Virus record (IMG/VR): IMGVR_UViG_3300047195_000698
Location: 1 to 35,567 of that record
Source: a virus
DNA length: 35,567 nt
Reading direction: 5' to 3' (one strand)
In this document: positions 20,704 through 29,202 of the stretch, one piece after another
Position numbering within the stretch: position 1 is the stretch's first letter
How the letters are laid out: every line of letters starts with the position of its first letter
Notes under the pieces: model-generated
What the model was told of the DNA's origin: nothing
Database searches by the model: none
The model's input: only the letters and a program-made list of their open reading frames with translations
Position numbers and translations under genes: made by a program

Positions 20704-22017
20704 ATGACAGAAAAAACCTTTAATTTAGAGGCCTCGATTCAACGCGGAATTGAAGCCACGGGTCTAACGACCGAAGTATTTACAGACAAGTATAGCCAGA
20801 AGATTAAGGTTCTGAAGGATGGGAAAGTCAAGCCCATGACTTACAGGACGAAGGAAGGAGAAGAAAAGATCCTAACTGTAGAAGAAATGGCGGTTAATCA
20901 GGTTATTTCCTGTGAAAAAGCTGCGTCCAAGGGAGTTACCGAAGTTCTGATGCACATCGAATCTCAGGACCCCGTGGCTCTTACAAAGACCAACAGGCCA
21001 TATAGCAATATCTATATAGTGGTTCCTGTTGGGAATAACAAGGAGCTGTTCCACGATGAGCCGCAGGTTGAGGGTTGTGTAAAAGTTAAGGCTACCCATT
21101 GGTCCGATAAGTCTTTCAGGCCTGGGTTCTATAGAGCAAAACTCAGCAAGAAGATGAACGAGTGGAATGGTCGCATGATTGCGAACTATAAGCTCGATGA
21201 TATTGGAACAACCGAGAGGACTTTTACGGTTCCTGAGAACATGGGAGAAGGAAAGGCCACGGCATTTAGAGTACTGTCTGCCTTCGAAGCGAAGCCCGTT
21301 ATGAGCACCAAGAAAGATGCTGATGGAGAAGGGATGAAGGATGAAGAAGGAAATTGGATTCGCGAACCCAGGTTCAGAAACAAGAACGGAATCCAGGAAC
21401 CTCTTATGTCTCGATCTATGGAACTCTTAATTCAGAATCCCGATGGAACTAAGTCTGTAAGAATGGTTAGTACCGTGTTCGACGAATGGATGGGGATTCA
21501 AATAGATCCAAGTCAAACCTACAAAGGAATCCTGCGGGAAAACGGGGTTTATTTGAACTTAAACTCCGTGCCCATTAAGTCTAATGAGAAGATCGAGATG
21601 GACGATAGTGTTCTCTGTGATGTCCTTGCAGACCTTTCTGATCTTAGGGCGCATATCGGGAAATTTGTGAAGCTTCGACCCATGTTTGGAGATGCTCCGG
21701 TAGAAGGAAAAGAGAACCCAGAGAAAAAGACCAAGATCTCCTACACAACGATCACAGATATGAGTGCAACGAGCGTCACTATCATCGGAGATCCGTCTGT
21801 GTTCGATTCTGTTATTGATAAAACTGGTAAGATGGCCGGAATTGTGCAGGTTATTGGTAGGGTAAATCATAACAAGAAGACAGATAGCGTAAGTATCTGG
21901 ACCTATCTTATAACTGATATCAGCAAGGGAATGCCCTCGGAGCCGATTAAGATTGATGAGAGCCGCGGAGCTAAGAAGGCTAGTGTGGCAGAGAATAGTA
22001 CGACGGACGCTTGGTAA
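20704..22017 (+). CDS. Probable ssDNA-binding / replication protein (437 aa)
   Basis: I do not recognise a firm family. The build suggests several beta-barrel (OB-like) domains: VLMHIESQDPVALTKTNRPY, later TITDMSATSVTIIGD and MAGIVQVIGRVNHNKKTDSV, SIWTYLITDI. The C-terminus is polar and flexible. Codons ending in G or C (AAG, GAG, ATC, GAC) are more frequent than in neighbours, which suggests strong expression, as expected for an ssDNA-binding protein. Its place beside polymerase and ligases agrees. A virion protein is the alternative. Confidence 0.4.
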   Translation: MTEKTFNLEASIQRGIEATGLTTEVFTDKYSQKIKVLKDGKVKPMTYRTKEGEEKILTVEEMAVNQVISCEKAASKGVTEVLMHIESQDPVALTKTNRPYSNIYIVVPVGNNKELFHDEPQVEGCVKVKATHWSDKSFRPGFYRAKLSKKMNEWNGRMIANYKLDDIGTTERTFTVPENMGEGKATAFRVLSAFEAKPVMSTKKDADGEGMKDEEGNWIREPRFRNKNGIQEPLMSRSMELLIQNPDGTKSVRMVSTVFDEWMGIQIDPSQTYKGILRENGVYLNLNSVPIKSNEKIEMDDSVLCDVLADLSDLRAHIGKFVKLRPMFGDAPVEGKENPEKKTKISYTTITDMSATSVTIIGDPSVFDSVIDKTGKMAGIVQVIGRVNHNKKTDSVSIWTYLITDISKGMPSEPIKIDESRGAKKASVAENSTTDAW

Positions 22018-22043
22018 GGCAGATTAAGAACAATATTTTTTTT
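22018..22043 (+). terminator. T8 terminator
   Basis: GGCAGATTAAGAA (also at 5535-5547) is followed by a run of eight T (22036-22043). The oligo-T tract after a strongly expressed gene fits archaeal termination, although the next gene starts only 12 bases later. Confidence 0.5.
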
Positions 22044-22054
22044 GAGGTAATTCT

Positions 22055-22297
22055 ATGTTAGACCAAAATATGATTGACGACCTGAAAGCAAATGCAGAAA
22101 AGTTGTTGAATACTGCCCAGGCTCTTTATAATAAGTCCCAGGAGCTGACGGCAAATCTGAGTGACAAAGATACGGCTCAGATCATTGTAGCTATTGAGGG
22201 ATACTTAGAACTGGTAGGTGTTGGTAAAAAAGATACCAATAATTCCAGGAAGATAATTGTTCAAGAACTGAATGTGAATGCGGGGATGATGGGATGA
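22055..22297 (+). CDS. Hypothetical helical protein (80 aa)
   Basis: Long amphipathic helices (DDLKANAEKLLNTAQALYNK) and a C-terminal strand (KIIVQELNVN). TTGAGGTAAT precedes the ATG; ATGA overlap with the next gene. Unknown function. Confidence 0.6.
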   Translation: MLDQNMIDDLKANAEKLLNTAQALYNKSQELTANLSDKDTAQIIVAIEGYLELVGVGKKDTNNSRKIIVQELNVNAGMMG

Positions 22298-22536
22298 AGT
22301 TCTCTATATTTTTAATTTACATATTTCAGATTTGTACCCTAGCTATATTCTTTTTGGTAGGATATGCGACACTATCTTATATAAACCCCACCCTTTTAAC
22401 TCTACCGTCGTCAGGATTTTTACCTATAACTATAAATTACTGGGGGTATGTTGCTATAGCAATGGTGGGATTCTTGTTTATCAGCCTAATAGGGGCGTTC
22501 TTTGATGGTGTTAGAAATAGCTTCGATTCCAAATAA
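22294..22536 (+). CDS. Small membrane protein, two TM helices (80 aa)
   Basis: Hydrophobic segments at about residues 3-30 (IFLIYIFQICTLAIFFLVG) and 48-70 (YVAIAMVGFLFISLIGAFF). A small viral membrane protein; a holin-like role is possible but nothing specific supports it. Confidence 0.6.
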   Translation: MKFSIFLIYIFQICTLAIFFLVGYATLSYINPTLLTLPSSGFLPITINYWGYVAIAMVGFLFISLIGAFFDGVRNSFDSK

Positions 22537-22915
22537 CCCTCTCCTTTTTCCTAGGCCCAAGCCTGTAAAATGCCCAAAAGACAAATGTGGCGCGGTATGG
22601 CATTGGAGAACCTGGTGGCGAGGAAAGTATAAAACTACATGTCCGGCGTGTAAAACTAAGGTTGTTCCTCAGATTCTGTCAACAGAAGAATTTGTGAATG
22701 TAAACACCCTTCTTATTAAGTGTTCGTTCTGTGGAGGGCTCCAATGGTATACGGGCAATAAAACGAAAACCACATGTACCTATAAAGAATGTGGGAAGAG
22801 AAACATTAAAGTAATAGAAGTTACTTATGATGAACTAGAGCAAATGATACAGGAGCGCGGGTATGAAGACCAGGAATATTATAAAGAGAGATTGGGGGAG
22901 ATGCAATGGGGATAA
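22505..22915 (+). CDS. Double zinc-ribbon protein (136 aa)
   Basis: Two zinc ribbons: CPKDKCGAVW with CPACK (residues 23-50), and CSFCGG with CTYKECGKR (around 73-98), then an acidic helix. The first starts are TTG 22502, ATG 22505 and GTG 22508, inside the previous gene. Likely nucleic-acid binding; unknown role. Confidence 0.65.
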   Translation: MVLEIASIPNNPLLFPRPKPVKCPKDKCGAVWHWRTWWRGKYKTTCPACKTKVVPQILSTEEFVNVNTLLIKCSFCGGLQWYTGNKTKTTCTYKECGKRNIKVIEVTYDELEQMIQERGYEDQEYYKERLGEMQWG

Positions 22916-23103
22916 TTCCGCAAGATAATCGTCTGCCCGCAATCCGCTGTCCGATCTTTAAAGAGATCTGCTATCGAGAATTGTGCGCGGCATTTATACC
23001 CGGGAAGAACACCTGTACTATATGCGGTGGAGAGAAGTTGGAGATTTTGGAGAACATAGCAAGGAGCTTAGAGCAGATTTCGACAGAGATGAGGAGGAGA
23101 TAG
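22906..23103 (+). CDS. Small cysteine-rich protein (65 aa)
   Basis: CPIFKEICYRELCAAF and CTICGGE supply five cysteines in residues 15-40, a small metal-binding knuckle seen in many phage ORFs, followed by a helix. Overlaps the upstream gene by 10 bases. Confidence 0.6.
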   Translation: MGIIPQDNRLPAIRCPIFKEICYRELCAAFIPGKNTCTICGGEKLEILENIARSLEQISTEMRRR

Positions 23104-23210
23104 ATTGTTCGAGAGAAATAAAATTTATAACGGAGAGGCTTGATTGACTTGAATAAATCTTATTGCGAAATGGCAGAAGGAAGAATAAACAGTATTTAGG
23201 ATTGATAATT

Positions 23211-26200
23211 TTGGATCTCAAAACTTTATCTCAAGAAATCAGAAATTGCAAGAAATGTAGCCTTTGTGAAACTAGAACCAATGTCGTTATCGGTAGAGGG
23301 GTTCCAAATCCAGAAGTGCTTTTCGTGGGCGAGGGACCAGGGGCTGAGGAGGATCTCCAAGGCAAGCCATTTGTTGGAAAATCTGGTATATTATTGGATC
23401 GATGTATATCGGAAAACGGAATTAAGAATTTTGCGATCATAAATATAGTAAAATGCCGCCCGCCCGAAAACAGGAAACCAACATCAGAAGAAGTAAAGGC
23501 TTGTAAGCCTTGGCTAGATCAGCAAATAGAACTACTGAGCCCGAAAATAATTGTTTGCCTTGGGGCAACGAGCTTAAATTATTTCTTCCCAGACAAAAAA
23601 ATATCCGAAGTTGCTGGTCAAACCCTAACTGATAGTAAAGGTCAAAGGTATGTCGGACTTTTCCATCCATCGTTCGCTTTGCGTGGGTCAATAAAAATTG
23701 AGGATTACATAAAATCCTACGGAAGAATAAACTTTTTTCTTGGGGATGGACAAACACGTAGCCTCTCTGAGGCTACGTTGCCAGCCCGATTAGAGAAATC
23801 GGGCGTGAGGGAAGCCCTGGTCGGGGACCCATTACCTTCGCCTATAAATTCTCCAATCCCGCCAAGTCCTAAGCCTAGCGCACCCTTACCCACAGGATCG
23901 CAGGCATATGTTCCGCTGCACGTTCATTGGGAACGTGGTAGTATCGGCGATGTTTTTGGAACTGACGCAGAAAGAGCGGAAGATCTTGCTCAAAAAGGAT
24001 TCACCGCAGCAGCTATTACAGACCACGGAAGCCTAAGTAGCTTAATTTACGCTCAAACCGAGTTAAAAGCGAGAGGGGTTAAGCCTATTCACGGACTCGA
24101 ATGTTATATCGATGAAGGCGAACGCGCCCAAAGCCACCTCGTTCTTTTGGTGAAAAATGAAATTGGGTACTCCAATTTATTAAAACTTCATACTCTATCT
24201 AAACAAAATACGCACAAAGTATTCTCAAAAATCTATCAGAAGTTAACTATAGATGAAATTTGTGCTCACTCTGATGGTTTAATCTGTTCTACTGCATGTA
24301 TCTCCGGAACCCTAGCCCGCCGCTGGAGAAGAGACGAACCTGAACTTGTAGACCCCCTTATTAGAAAACTACAGGCGGCGTTTGGCAATGATCTTTATCT
24401 CGAGCTTATGCCAAATCGCCTTGAAGAGCAATCTCGCTTCAACGAATACTTATTAGGACTATCTAAGATTTATAATATTAAAATGATTATTACTACAGAT
24501 AGCCATTACAATTCCAAATCAGATAGAATATATCATAATATTCTAAAAGCGATTAATTTTAAATCTACAATGGAAAATCAAGGTCAGAAGAAGTGGAGAC
24601 CTCCGGGATTTGGAGATGATAGTTTTTGTACCCTGACGACCGAGGAAATTACAGAACTTTTAAAAACCAATCACCCTAAGATTTATCCCATTCGGGACGA
24701 ACTATTTGCAAATACAATAGAGGTTGCGAATAAGTGCAATTTTGAGATTCCAGAGAACTTGGGTGATACTTTAATAGGTGGTGAACAAGAATCTCGTCAG
24801 AAGATTTTGGATCGGATGGACATCGAAAAATATAAAGAAGAAACTAAACACGATTCTAAAGTAGTAGATGATCGAATCGAAAAAGAACTCAAACTTATAT
24901 TTGATAGAGGTTTTGCAAAGTACTTTGATAAAGTTCTTGACATGTGTGACTACGCAGATGAGAATGAAATACCTCGAGGACCTGGAAGAGGCTCAGTGGG
25001 GGGATCACTAGTTGCTTACTTATTAGGAATAACAAAGGTTGATCCTCTAAGGTTCGGAACTCTCTTTGAGCGGTTTCTTTCTCCTACTAGAACTCCAGAT
25101 ATAGACATGGACTTTTCGGGCAAAAAAAGGGGTTCTGTAATAGGCCATTTAAAGGCCCGATATGGAGTTGGTAACGTTAGTTATGTCATCACTTTTTCAG
25201 AGTTCCAAGATCGGGTCGTCTTAAGGGACGTAGGAAGGGTTTATAATGTCCCAATAGAAGAAATCGGAAAAGTAACAAAAGAGTTGGCTACAAAGACCGC
25301 AGAGGATATTAAAATTGAGGATGCTTTGCTAGTATCCGATGTTGTGCAGCAATTCAACAAGAAATATCCTCAAGTAATAGATGCGGCCCTTAAATTACGG
25401 GGAAAGATTCGCCATATTGGAATCCATGCCGCTGGGGTAGTTATTTGTGACCACCTGCAAGAAAGAATCCCTACAGAAATTTATGATAAGGAAGATTCTA
25501 AAAATAGTCTAGTTACGAGCTGGGAAAAAGATGCCCTGGAGAAGATGGGTATAATTAAATTTGATGTCCTTGGAATATCTGTTCTTGATGTTATTGATGA
25601 ATGTCTTGGGGGAGCGGGGATAGGATGGAATGATTTACCCGAAGATTATAATGATCCAAGAGTATTCGAATTATTAAAATCTGGCAAGACAGCAGGTATA
25701 TTCCAGTTCGGATCTCAGTTGGTTACGGATTATTTGAGACATTTGAATCCTGATAAGTTTGAGGACCTATTATCTGCAAACGCATTATGTAGACCAGGAC
25801 CTTTAAGAGGCGGAGAATCTGCTCATTATATAGATAGAAAAAACGGGAAGGCGTGGGAATATAATCATTCTTTACTTGAAGGGATAACAAAAGATACTTT
25901 AGGGATTCTTGTTTATCAAGAACAAGTAATGCAAATTGCAAACCAGATTGGCGGATTTAGTATGGTAGAAAGCGAACGGTTTCTTAAACTTGTAAGTAAG
26001 AGTAAAGGAAGAGAAGCTATGCAAGAGAAGTATGATCAATTTTTATCTGGAGCAATAAAAAACGGTGTGTCAAAAGAAATAGCAGAAGATTTATTTCAAA
26101 AAATGTTAGAGTTCGGTGAGTATGCTTTTAATAAAATTCATTGCCTAGAATACTCAATGCTCGGCTACTGGACCGCGTGGCTTAAACTCTATTACCCCTT

Positions 26201-27263
26201 AGCCTTTTATTCATCTCTAATAAATAACGAAGGCGACGAGACAAACGTTCTTAAATATGTAAAAGAGGCGACCGATACGGGAGTTATTATTAAACCCCCA
26301 TCAATTGAATCTCCGGCGGAAAAATCTACTTTTGACCTTAAAACCAATACACTTTATTTTGGACTGAATAAAATTAAAGGAATTGGTCCCGCAGAAATTG
26401 AGAAAATAATTGAAGCGGGCAAGAATTTTGAAAAAATAAAGAAAGTTAGAAAAAATGTATTCGAAACTCTAGTAAGTATAGGATATTTAGATAGTATTGA
26501 GTCCAACAGGAAGCAACTCTTAACAGGCAAAGAACTATCTAGAAATACCTTATTTGCCTGGGCAGAGAATAAAAATGAAGATTCGTGGCCTGAGGAAGAG
26601 AAGTTAATAAGAATGAGAAAATATCTTACCTGCTGGCCTAGGACAGAAAGCGAACTTTTGAAAACGGAATATGAGGATAAAAGAAAAAGTCTGAGTATTT
26701 TAAAAGAGGAAGAGATTGAGAACAAAGCCTTCTTGTCTGTAGGTTGGGTATATGATTCCAAAGTCTATAATAACAGCTTTGGGAAGAGTATAGTCCTAAA
26801 ATTTGAGGACGGGGTCGATAGAGTTGACCTGTACCTATCCGATCACCTTTATGAAGCTAAAAAAGAATTCATAGACGACTTGATTGAGAATCCAACTAAA
26901 AATCAGGTTATGTTCTGCCTGCACCCGTATTTTCAAACTAGAGGAAAAGTTGAAACTCGAAGCGGGAAATTAAATGTGATGTGGGCGGGTCGCACAGATG
27001 ATGTGCTCCCAGATAGTATTTTAAGAGGCATGGACTTCGATAAAATCGAGCTAAAAGAAAAAGAGTATCTGATTACAAATATCGGCTACGGAACCTCGAA
27101 GGCAGGAAACAAATACTGCACCGTGGAGACTATAGATTGTGATGAAAATGTTACTAATGGGGTGTTAATGTTGAAGGGGATTCCGTATCCACCACAGTTA
27201 GGAACTATATTAAAAGGAACCTGGAGAAAATCTGACGCTGGGACGTTCTTTAAGGGGGAGTAA
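23211..27263 (+). CDS. Uracil-DNA glycosylase (family 4) fused to DnaE-type DNA polymerase III alpha (1350 aa)
   Basis: Residues 1-180 are a complete family-4 uracil-DNA glycosylase: [4Fe-4S] cysteines 13, 16, 82 and 98, motif GEGPGAEED (40-48) and HPS (152-154). A proline-rich linker (181-230) contains two DNA hairpins. The polymerase follows: PHP domain (HVH at 237-239, ITDHGS), palm with GPGRGS near 593 and catalytic D632 and D634 in DIDMDF and D785 in KFDVLG, fingers (CRPGPLRGG, YQEQVMQ, FNKIHC), a helix-hairpin-helix (KGIGPAEIEKI) and a C-terminal OB-like domain. All catalytic residues are present. TTG 23211 is chosen because it gives DLKTLSQEIRNCKKC, the normal glycosylase start; TTG 23163 would add 16 odd residues. 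Confidence 0.93.
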   Translation: MDLKTLSQEIRNCKKCSLCETRTNVVIGRGVPNPEVLFVGEGPGAEEDLQGKPFVGKSGILLDRCISENGIKNFAIINIVKCRPPENRKPTSEEVKACKPWLDQQIELLSPKIIVCLGATSLNYFFPDKKISEVAGQTLTDSKGQRYVGLFHPSFALRGSIKIEDYIKSYGRINFFLGDGQTRSLSEATLPARLEKSGVREALVGDPLPSPINSPIPPSPKPSAPLPTGSQAYVPLHVHWERGSIGDVFGTDAERAEDLAQKGFTAAAITDHGSLSSLIYAQTELKARGVKPIHGLECYIDEGERAQSHLVLLVKNEIGYSNLLKLHTLSKQNTHKVFSKIYQKLTIDEICAHSDGLICSTACISGTLARRWRRDEPELVDPLIRKLQAAFGNDLYLELMPNRLEEQSRFNEYLLGLSKIYNIKMIITTDSHYNSKSDRIYHNILKAINFKSTMENQGQKKWRPPGFGDDSFCTLTTEEITELLKTNHPKIYPIRDELFANTIEVANKCNFEIPENLGDTLIGGEQESRQKILDRMDIEKYKEETKHDSKVVDDRIEKELKLIFDRGFAKYFDKVLDMCDYADENEIPRGPGRGSVGGSLVAYLLGITKVDPLRFGTLFERFLSPTRTPDIDMDFSGKKRGSVIGHLKARYGVGNVSYVITFSEFQDRVVLRDVGRVYNVPIEEIGKVTKELATKTAEDIKIEDALLVSDVVQQFNKKYPQVIDAALKLRGKIRHIGIHAAGVVICDHLQERIPTEIYDKEDSKNSLVTSWEKDALEKMGIIKFDVLGISVLDVIDECLGGAGIGWNDLPEDYNDPRVFELLKSGKTAGIFQFGSQLVTDYLRHLNPDKFEDLLSANALCRPGPLRGGESAHYIDRKNGKAWEYNHSLLEGITKDTLGILVYQEQVMQIANQIGGFSMVESERFLKLVSKSKGREAMQEKYDQFLSGAIKNGVSKEIAEDLFQKMLEFGEYAFNKIHCLEYSMLGYWTAWLKLYYPLAFYSSLINNEGDETNVLKYVKEATDTGVIIKPPSIESPAEKSTFDLKTNTLYFGLNKIKGIGPAEIEKIIEAGKNFEKIKKVRKNVFETLVSIGYLDSIESNRKQLLTGKELSRNTLFAWAENKNEDSWPEEEKLIRMRKYLTCWPRTESELLKTEYEDKRKSLSILKEEEIENKAFLSVGWVYDSKVYNNSFGKSIVLKFEDGVDRVDLYLSDHLYEAKKEFIDDLIENPTKNQVMFCLHPYFQTRGKVETRSGKLNVMWAGRTDDVLPDSILRGMDFDKIELKEKEYLITNIGYGTSKAGNKYCTVETIDCDENVTNGVLMLKGIPYPPQLGTILKGTWRKSDAGTFFKGE
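23756..23804. repeat. Two perfect palindromes in the interdomain linker
   Basis: ACGTAGCCTC, TCT, GAGGCTACGT (23756-23778), and GCCCGATT, AGAGA, AATCGGGC (23784-23804) lie in frame in the coding sequence of the linker between the glycosylase and the polymerase. Two adjacent perfect stems in coding DNA are unlikely by chance and may mark a former palindromic insertion. Confidence 0.65.
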
Positions 27264-27266
27264 GAG

Positions 27267-27503
27267 ATGAATCCGAAAGAAGTTAAAATAAAAACAATGG
27301 AATCTTTTGAAAAACTTATAAGAACTTTTATCGAACGCGATTATGGAACCGATGAGACTACCAAAACCTTGGCTATATCATCACTAGAAAGGATTAATGA
27401 GGGTCTACACAACGGATTAAGTAATGATGATATCATTTCTTTAATCGAAAGAGAATGTGAATTTATAAAAAATATTAAACGAGCAGAAATAGATAGAGGT
27501 TAA
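27267..27503 (+). CDS. Hypothetical protein (78 aa)
   Basis: It follows the polymerase by three bases, with GGGGGAG as ribosome-binding site. Helical and charged (ESFEKLIRTFIERDYG). Its first six codons are identical to those of the next gene. Confidence 0.6.
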   Translation: MNPKEVKIKTMESFEKLIRTFIERDYGTDETTKTLAISSLERINEGLHNGLSNDDIISLIERECEFIKNIKRAEIDRG

Positions 27504-27507
27504 TCAA

Positions 27508-27711
27508 ATGAATCCGAAAGAAGTTTTAAAGAAATTAATAAGCAACAAGTGGTCGATTATTCTGTATCATGAGGAAATTGAGGGATCAAATTTTTCGGCC
27601 ACAGGGACATTTGTTAACGATGTCACTGGACAACAATTAAGGTTTGAATTCTTTCGTGAAGGAATCGGATCGGTTTTAAGATGGTTTGACCCTCGCGAGC
27701 AAAAGTTATAA
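27508..27711 (+). CDS. Hypothetical protein (67 aa)
   Basis: It shares ATGAATCCGAAAGAAGTT with the start of the previous gene, then diverges to strand-rich sequence (WSIILYHEEIEGSNFSATG). The stop lies in the next promoter. Unknown function. Confidence 0.6.
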   Translation: MNPKEVLKKLISNKWSIILYHEEIEGSNFSATGTFVNDVTGQQLRFEFFREGIGSVLRWFDPREQKL

Positions 27712-27716
27712 ATAGC
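27701..27716 (+). promoter_or_regulatory. TATA-box promoter (leaderless)
   Basis: AAAAGTTATAAATAGC is centred about 27 bases before the ATG at 27737 and overlaps the end of the upstream gene. Confidence 0.7.
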
Positions 27717-27736
27717 AACAAGGACTAGTTATAGAT

Positions 27737-28066
27737 ATGCACCTTAAAATCATCGAACTCCTCGGACACCCTTACTACATTGGCTATAGTGATGGAAACA
27801 AAATCGGAGAGATAGTAAAGAACTGTAGACAAGAAGGTTTTTCCATAGATCTATCTTTCGAAGGAGTTCGGGGTTTATCTCCTAGATTTATAGAAGGGAT
27901 TCTCTTTCCTCTTTATGACACATTTGGTGAAGAGGAAATACTCTCAAACATTAACTTAATTGATATCTCCGATAAGAGAAGATGGTATTTTGGTAGAATA
28001 GTTGAGAGCGTTATAGATATTAGGAAAAATCCTGAGAAATATATGAAGATATGGGAGGATGAATAG
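27737..28066 (+). CDS. STAS-like (DUF4325-type) protein (109 aa)
   Basis: Residues 30-75 (FSIDLSFEGVRGLSPRFIEG, then LFPLYDTFGEEEILSNI) fit the DUF4325 STAS-like pattern in which a strand ending F.GV is followed by S..F..G. In other systems these domains accompany sensor or regulatory proteins. It stands as first gene of an operon under a leaderless promoter. Function unknown. Confidence 0.6.
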   Translation: MHLKIIELLGHPYYIGYSDGNKIGEIVKNCRQEGFSIDLSFEGVRGLSPRFIEGILFPLYDTFGEEEILSNINLIDISDKRRWYFGRIVESVIDIRKNPEKYMKIWEDE

Positions 28067-28068
28067 TA

Positions 28069-28572
28069 ATGTCCGGCCAACACATTATTCCGTTCTCTGT
28101 AAATAAAATGGTAGATAAAATGGAAGATTTAAAAACTCCAGGCGAGGGAAAGTACACCCCCCTAGAAGATTTCCTCACCGAACTTAACAAACCATTACCA
28201 TGGTACGAGAAGATCTATAACTTTATTGTCTACAGAATCCCCTACAAGCTCGAATGCCTATGGGATTCCATATTTGTATTCCTCGAGCGCGGGAGGAAAG
28301 GCTATGCGAAATCAGATATGTGGAATGCTCATATTTACCTAAGCGAACTAATAAGCAACATAACCAGAGATTTAGCCAACGAATCTCACGGCTACCCACC
28401 AGAGTTGGAAAGTATAGAAGAGTGGAAAATAGTATTAGGAATGATAAGTTCTGGATTTGCAAAAGTTGTTGAGGTGGATAAAAGGGGAAATTGTGCTACA
28501 AAGGAAGAGCAAATGCAAATTGATGAGGCGTTTGAACTATTACAAAAGTATTTTATATACTTGTGGGACTGA
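28069..28572 (+). CDS. Conserved viral hypothetical protein (167 aa)
   Basis: I recognise a phage family by YRIPYKLECLWDSI, RGRKGYAKSDMWNAHIYLSE and the segment SHGYPPEL followed by EEWKIVLGMI. Members are found with virion or late genes; no function is established to my knowledge. Helical and acidic at the C-terminus (ATKEEQMQIDEAFELLQ). Confidence 0.65.
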   Translation: MSGQHIIPFSVNKMVDKMEDLKTPGEGKYTPLEDFLTELNKPLPWYEKIYNFIVYRIPYKLECLWDSIFVFLERGRKGYAKSDMWNAHIYLSELISNITRDLANESHGYPPELESIEEWKIVLGMISSGFAKVVEVDKRGNCATKEEQMQIDEAFELLQKYFIYLWD

Positions 28573-28574
28573 AT

Positions 28575-28787
28575 ATGTATTTCACAGCAAATGTTCAAAT
28601 AAGAACTACGTTCACTGGCACCGTTGTGGTCGAGGCTAAAGATGAAGAAGAGGCTGAAAAAATAATAGTGGAAGACGAAGATTTTGAGTTTGACTACGAA
28701 GACATGGAAGAGAAAATGGGTCCAGATATCCAAGTCGCAAACATAAGAAGATTTCGTGGGGATGTAGTGTGCCAGCCATTGAAGTAA
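28575..28787 (+). CDS. Hypothetical protein (70 aa)
   Basis: The start is ATG 28575; a GTG at 28563 lies inside the upstream gene. A strand (YFTANVQIRTTFTGTVVVEA) and a DEEEAEKII helix, then an acidic segment, resemble small alpha/beta phage proteins. Unknown function. Confidence 0.55.
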   Translation: MYFTANVQIRTTFTGTVVVEAKDEEEAEKIIVEDEDFEFDYEDMEEKMGPDIQVANIRRFRGDVVCQPLK

Positions 28788-28966
28788 ATATAGAAATTTA
28801 TTGTGATCGGTGCAACGAAGGTCTTTGTTATCAGACTAGAGTAACTAAGCCCTATGATGCCCCGCAGGCTTTTAAAGTTGGGATCTGTCAAAAATGTCTA
28901 GATGAGCTAACCGATAAGGCTTATAGAGAGGGGTTGGAGAAGGGGGTAAGGAAGAAAAATGAATAA
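28769..28966 (+). CDS. Small zinc-binding protein (65 aa)
   Basis: GTG start inside the upstream gene. CDRCNEGLC (residues 12-20) and CQKCLDEL (about 40-43) form a CxxC...CxxC zinc pattern. ATGA-type overlap with the next gene. Confidence 0.6.
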   Translation: MPAIEVNIEIYCDRCNEGLCYQTRVTKPYDAPQAFKVGICQKCLDELTDKAYREGLEKGVRKKNE

Positions 28967-29201
28967 ACCAACGCCTGAATTCCTATTTGTAGAGGATTTT
29001 AAAAACATAATAAAGGTAACACAAAACTATCTAGACTATATAGATAGCGGAGAATATAATGATGATAGAGTTTTAGACTACGAATACGATATCTTCGAAA
29101 CAGTTTTAGAAACGATTTATGGAGAAAGTGTATTCAATTGGATTACCGAAAGAATAGAAAGCAGCGAGAATACAAAAACTCCAAGCGCAAAGGACTACTA
29201 A
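28959..29201 (+). CDS. Hypothetical acidic protein (80 aa)
   Basis: Acidic and helical (YLDYIDSGEYNDDRVLDYEY); no family seen. It overlaps the previous gene by eight bases and is followed by the next ATG after one base. Confidence 0.55.
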   Translation: MNKPTPEFLFVEDFKNIIKVTQNYLDYIDSGEYNDDRVLDYEYDIFETVLETIYGESVFNWITERIESSENTKTPSAKDY

Positions 29202-29202
29202 C

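Noticed and set aside
23437-23757. Minus-strand ORF within the glycosylase
   Set aside because: It is fully inside a gene whose protein motifs are clear, with no promoter or start signal.
26130-26170. Possible intein at the FNKIHC motif of the polymerase
   Set aside because: The protein reads continuously through FNKIHCLEYSMLGYWTAW with normal domain length, so no insertion is present.
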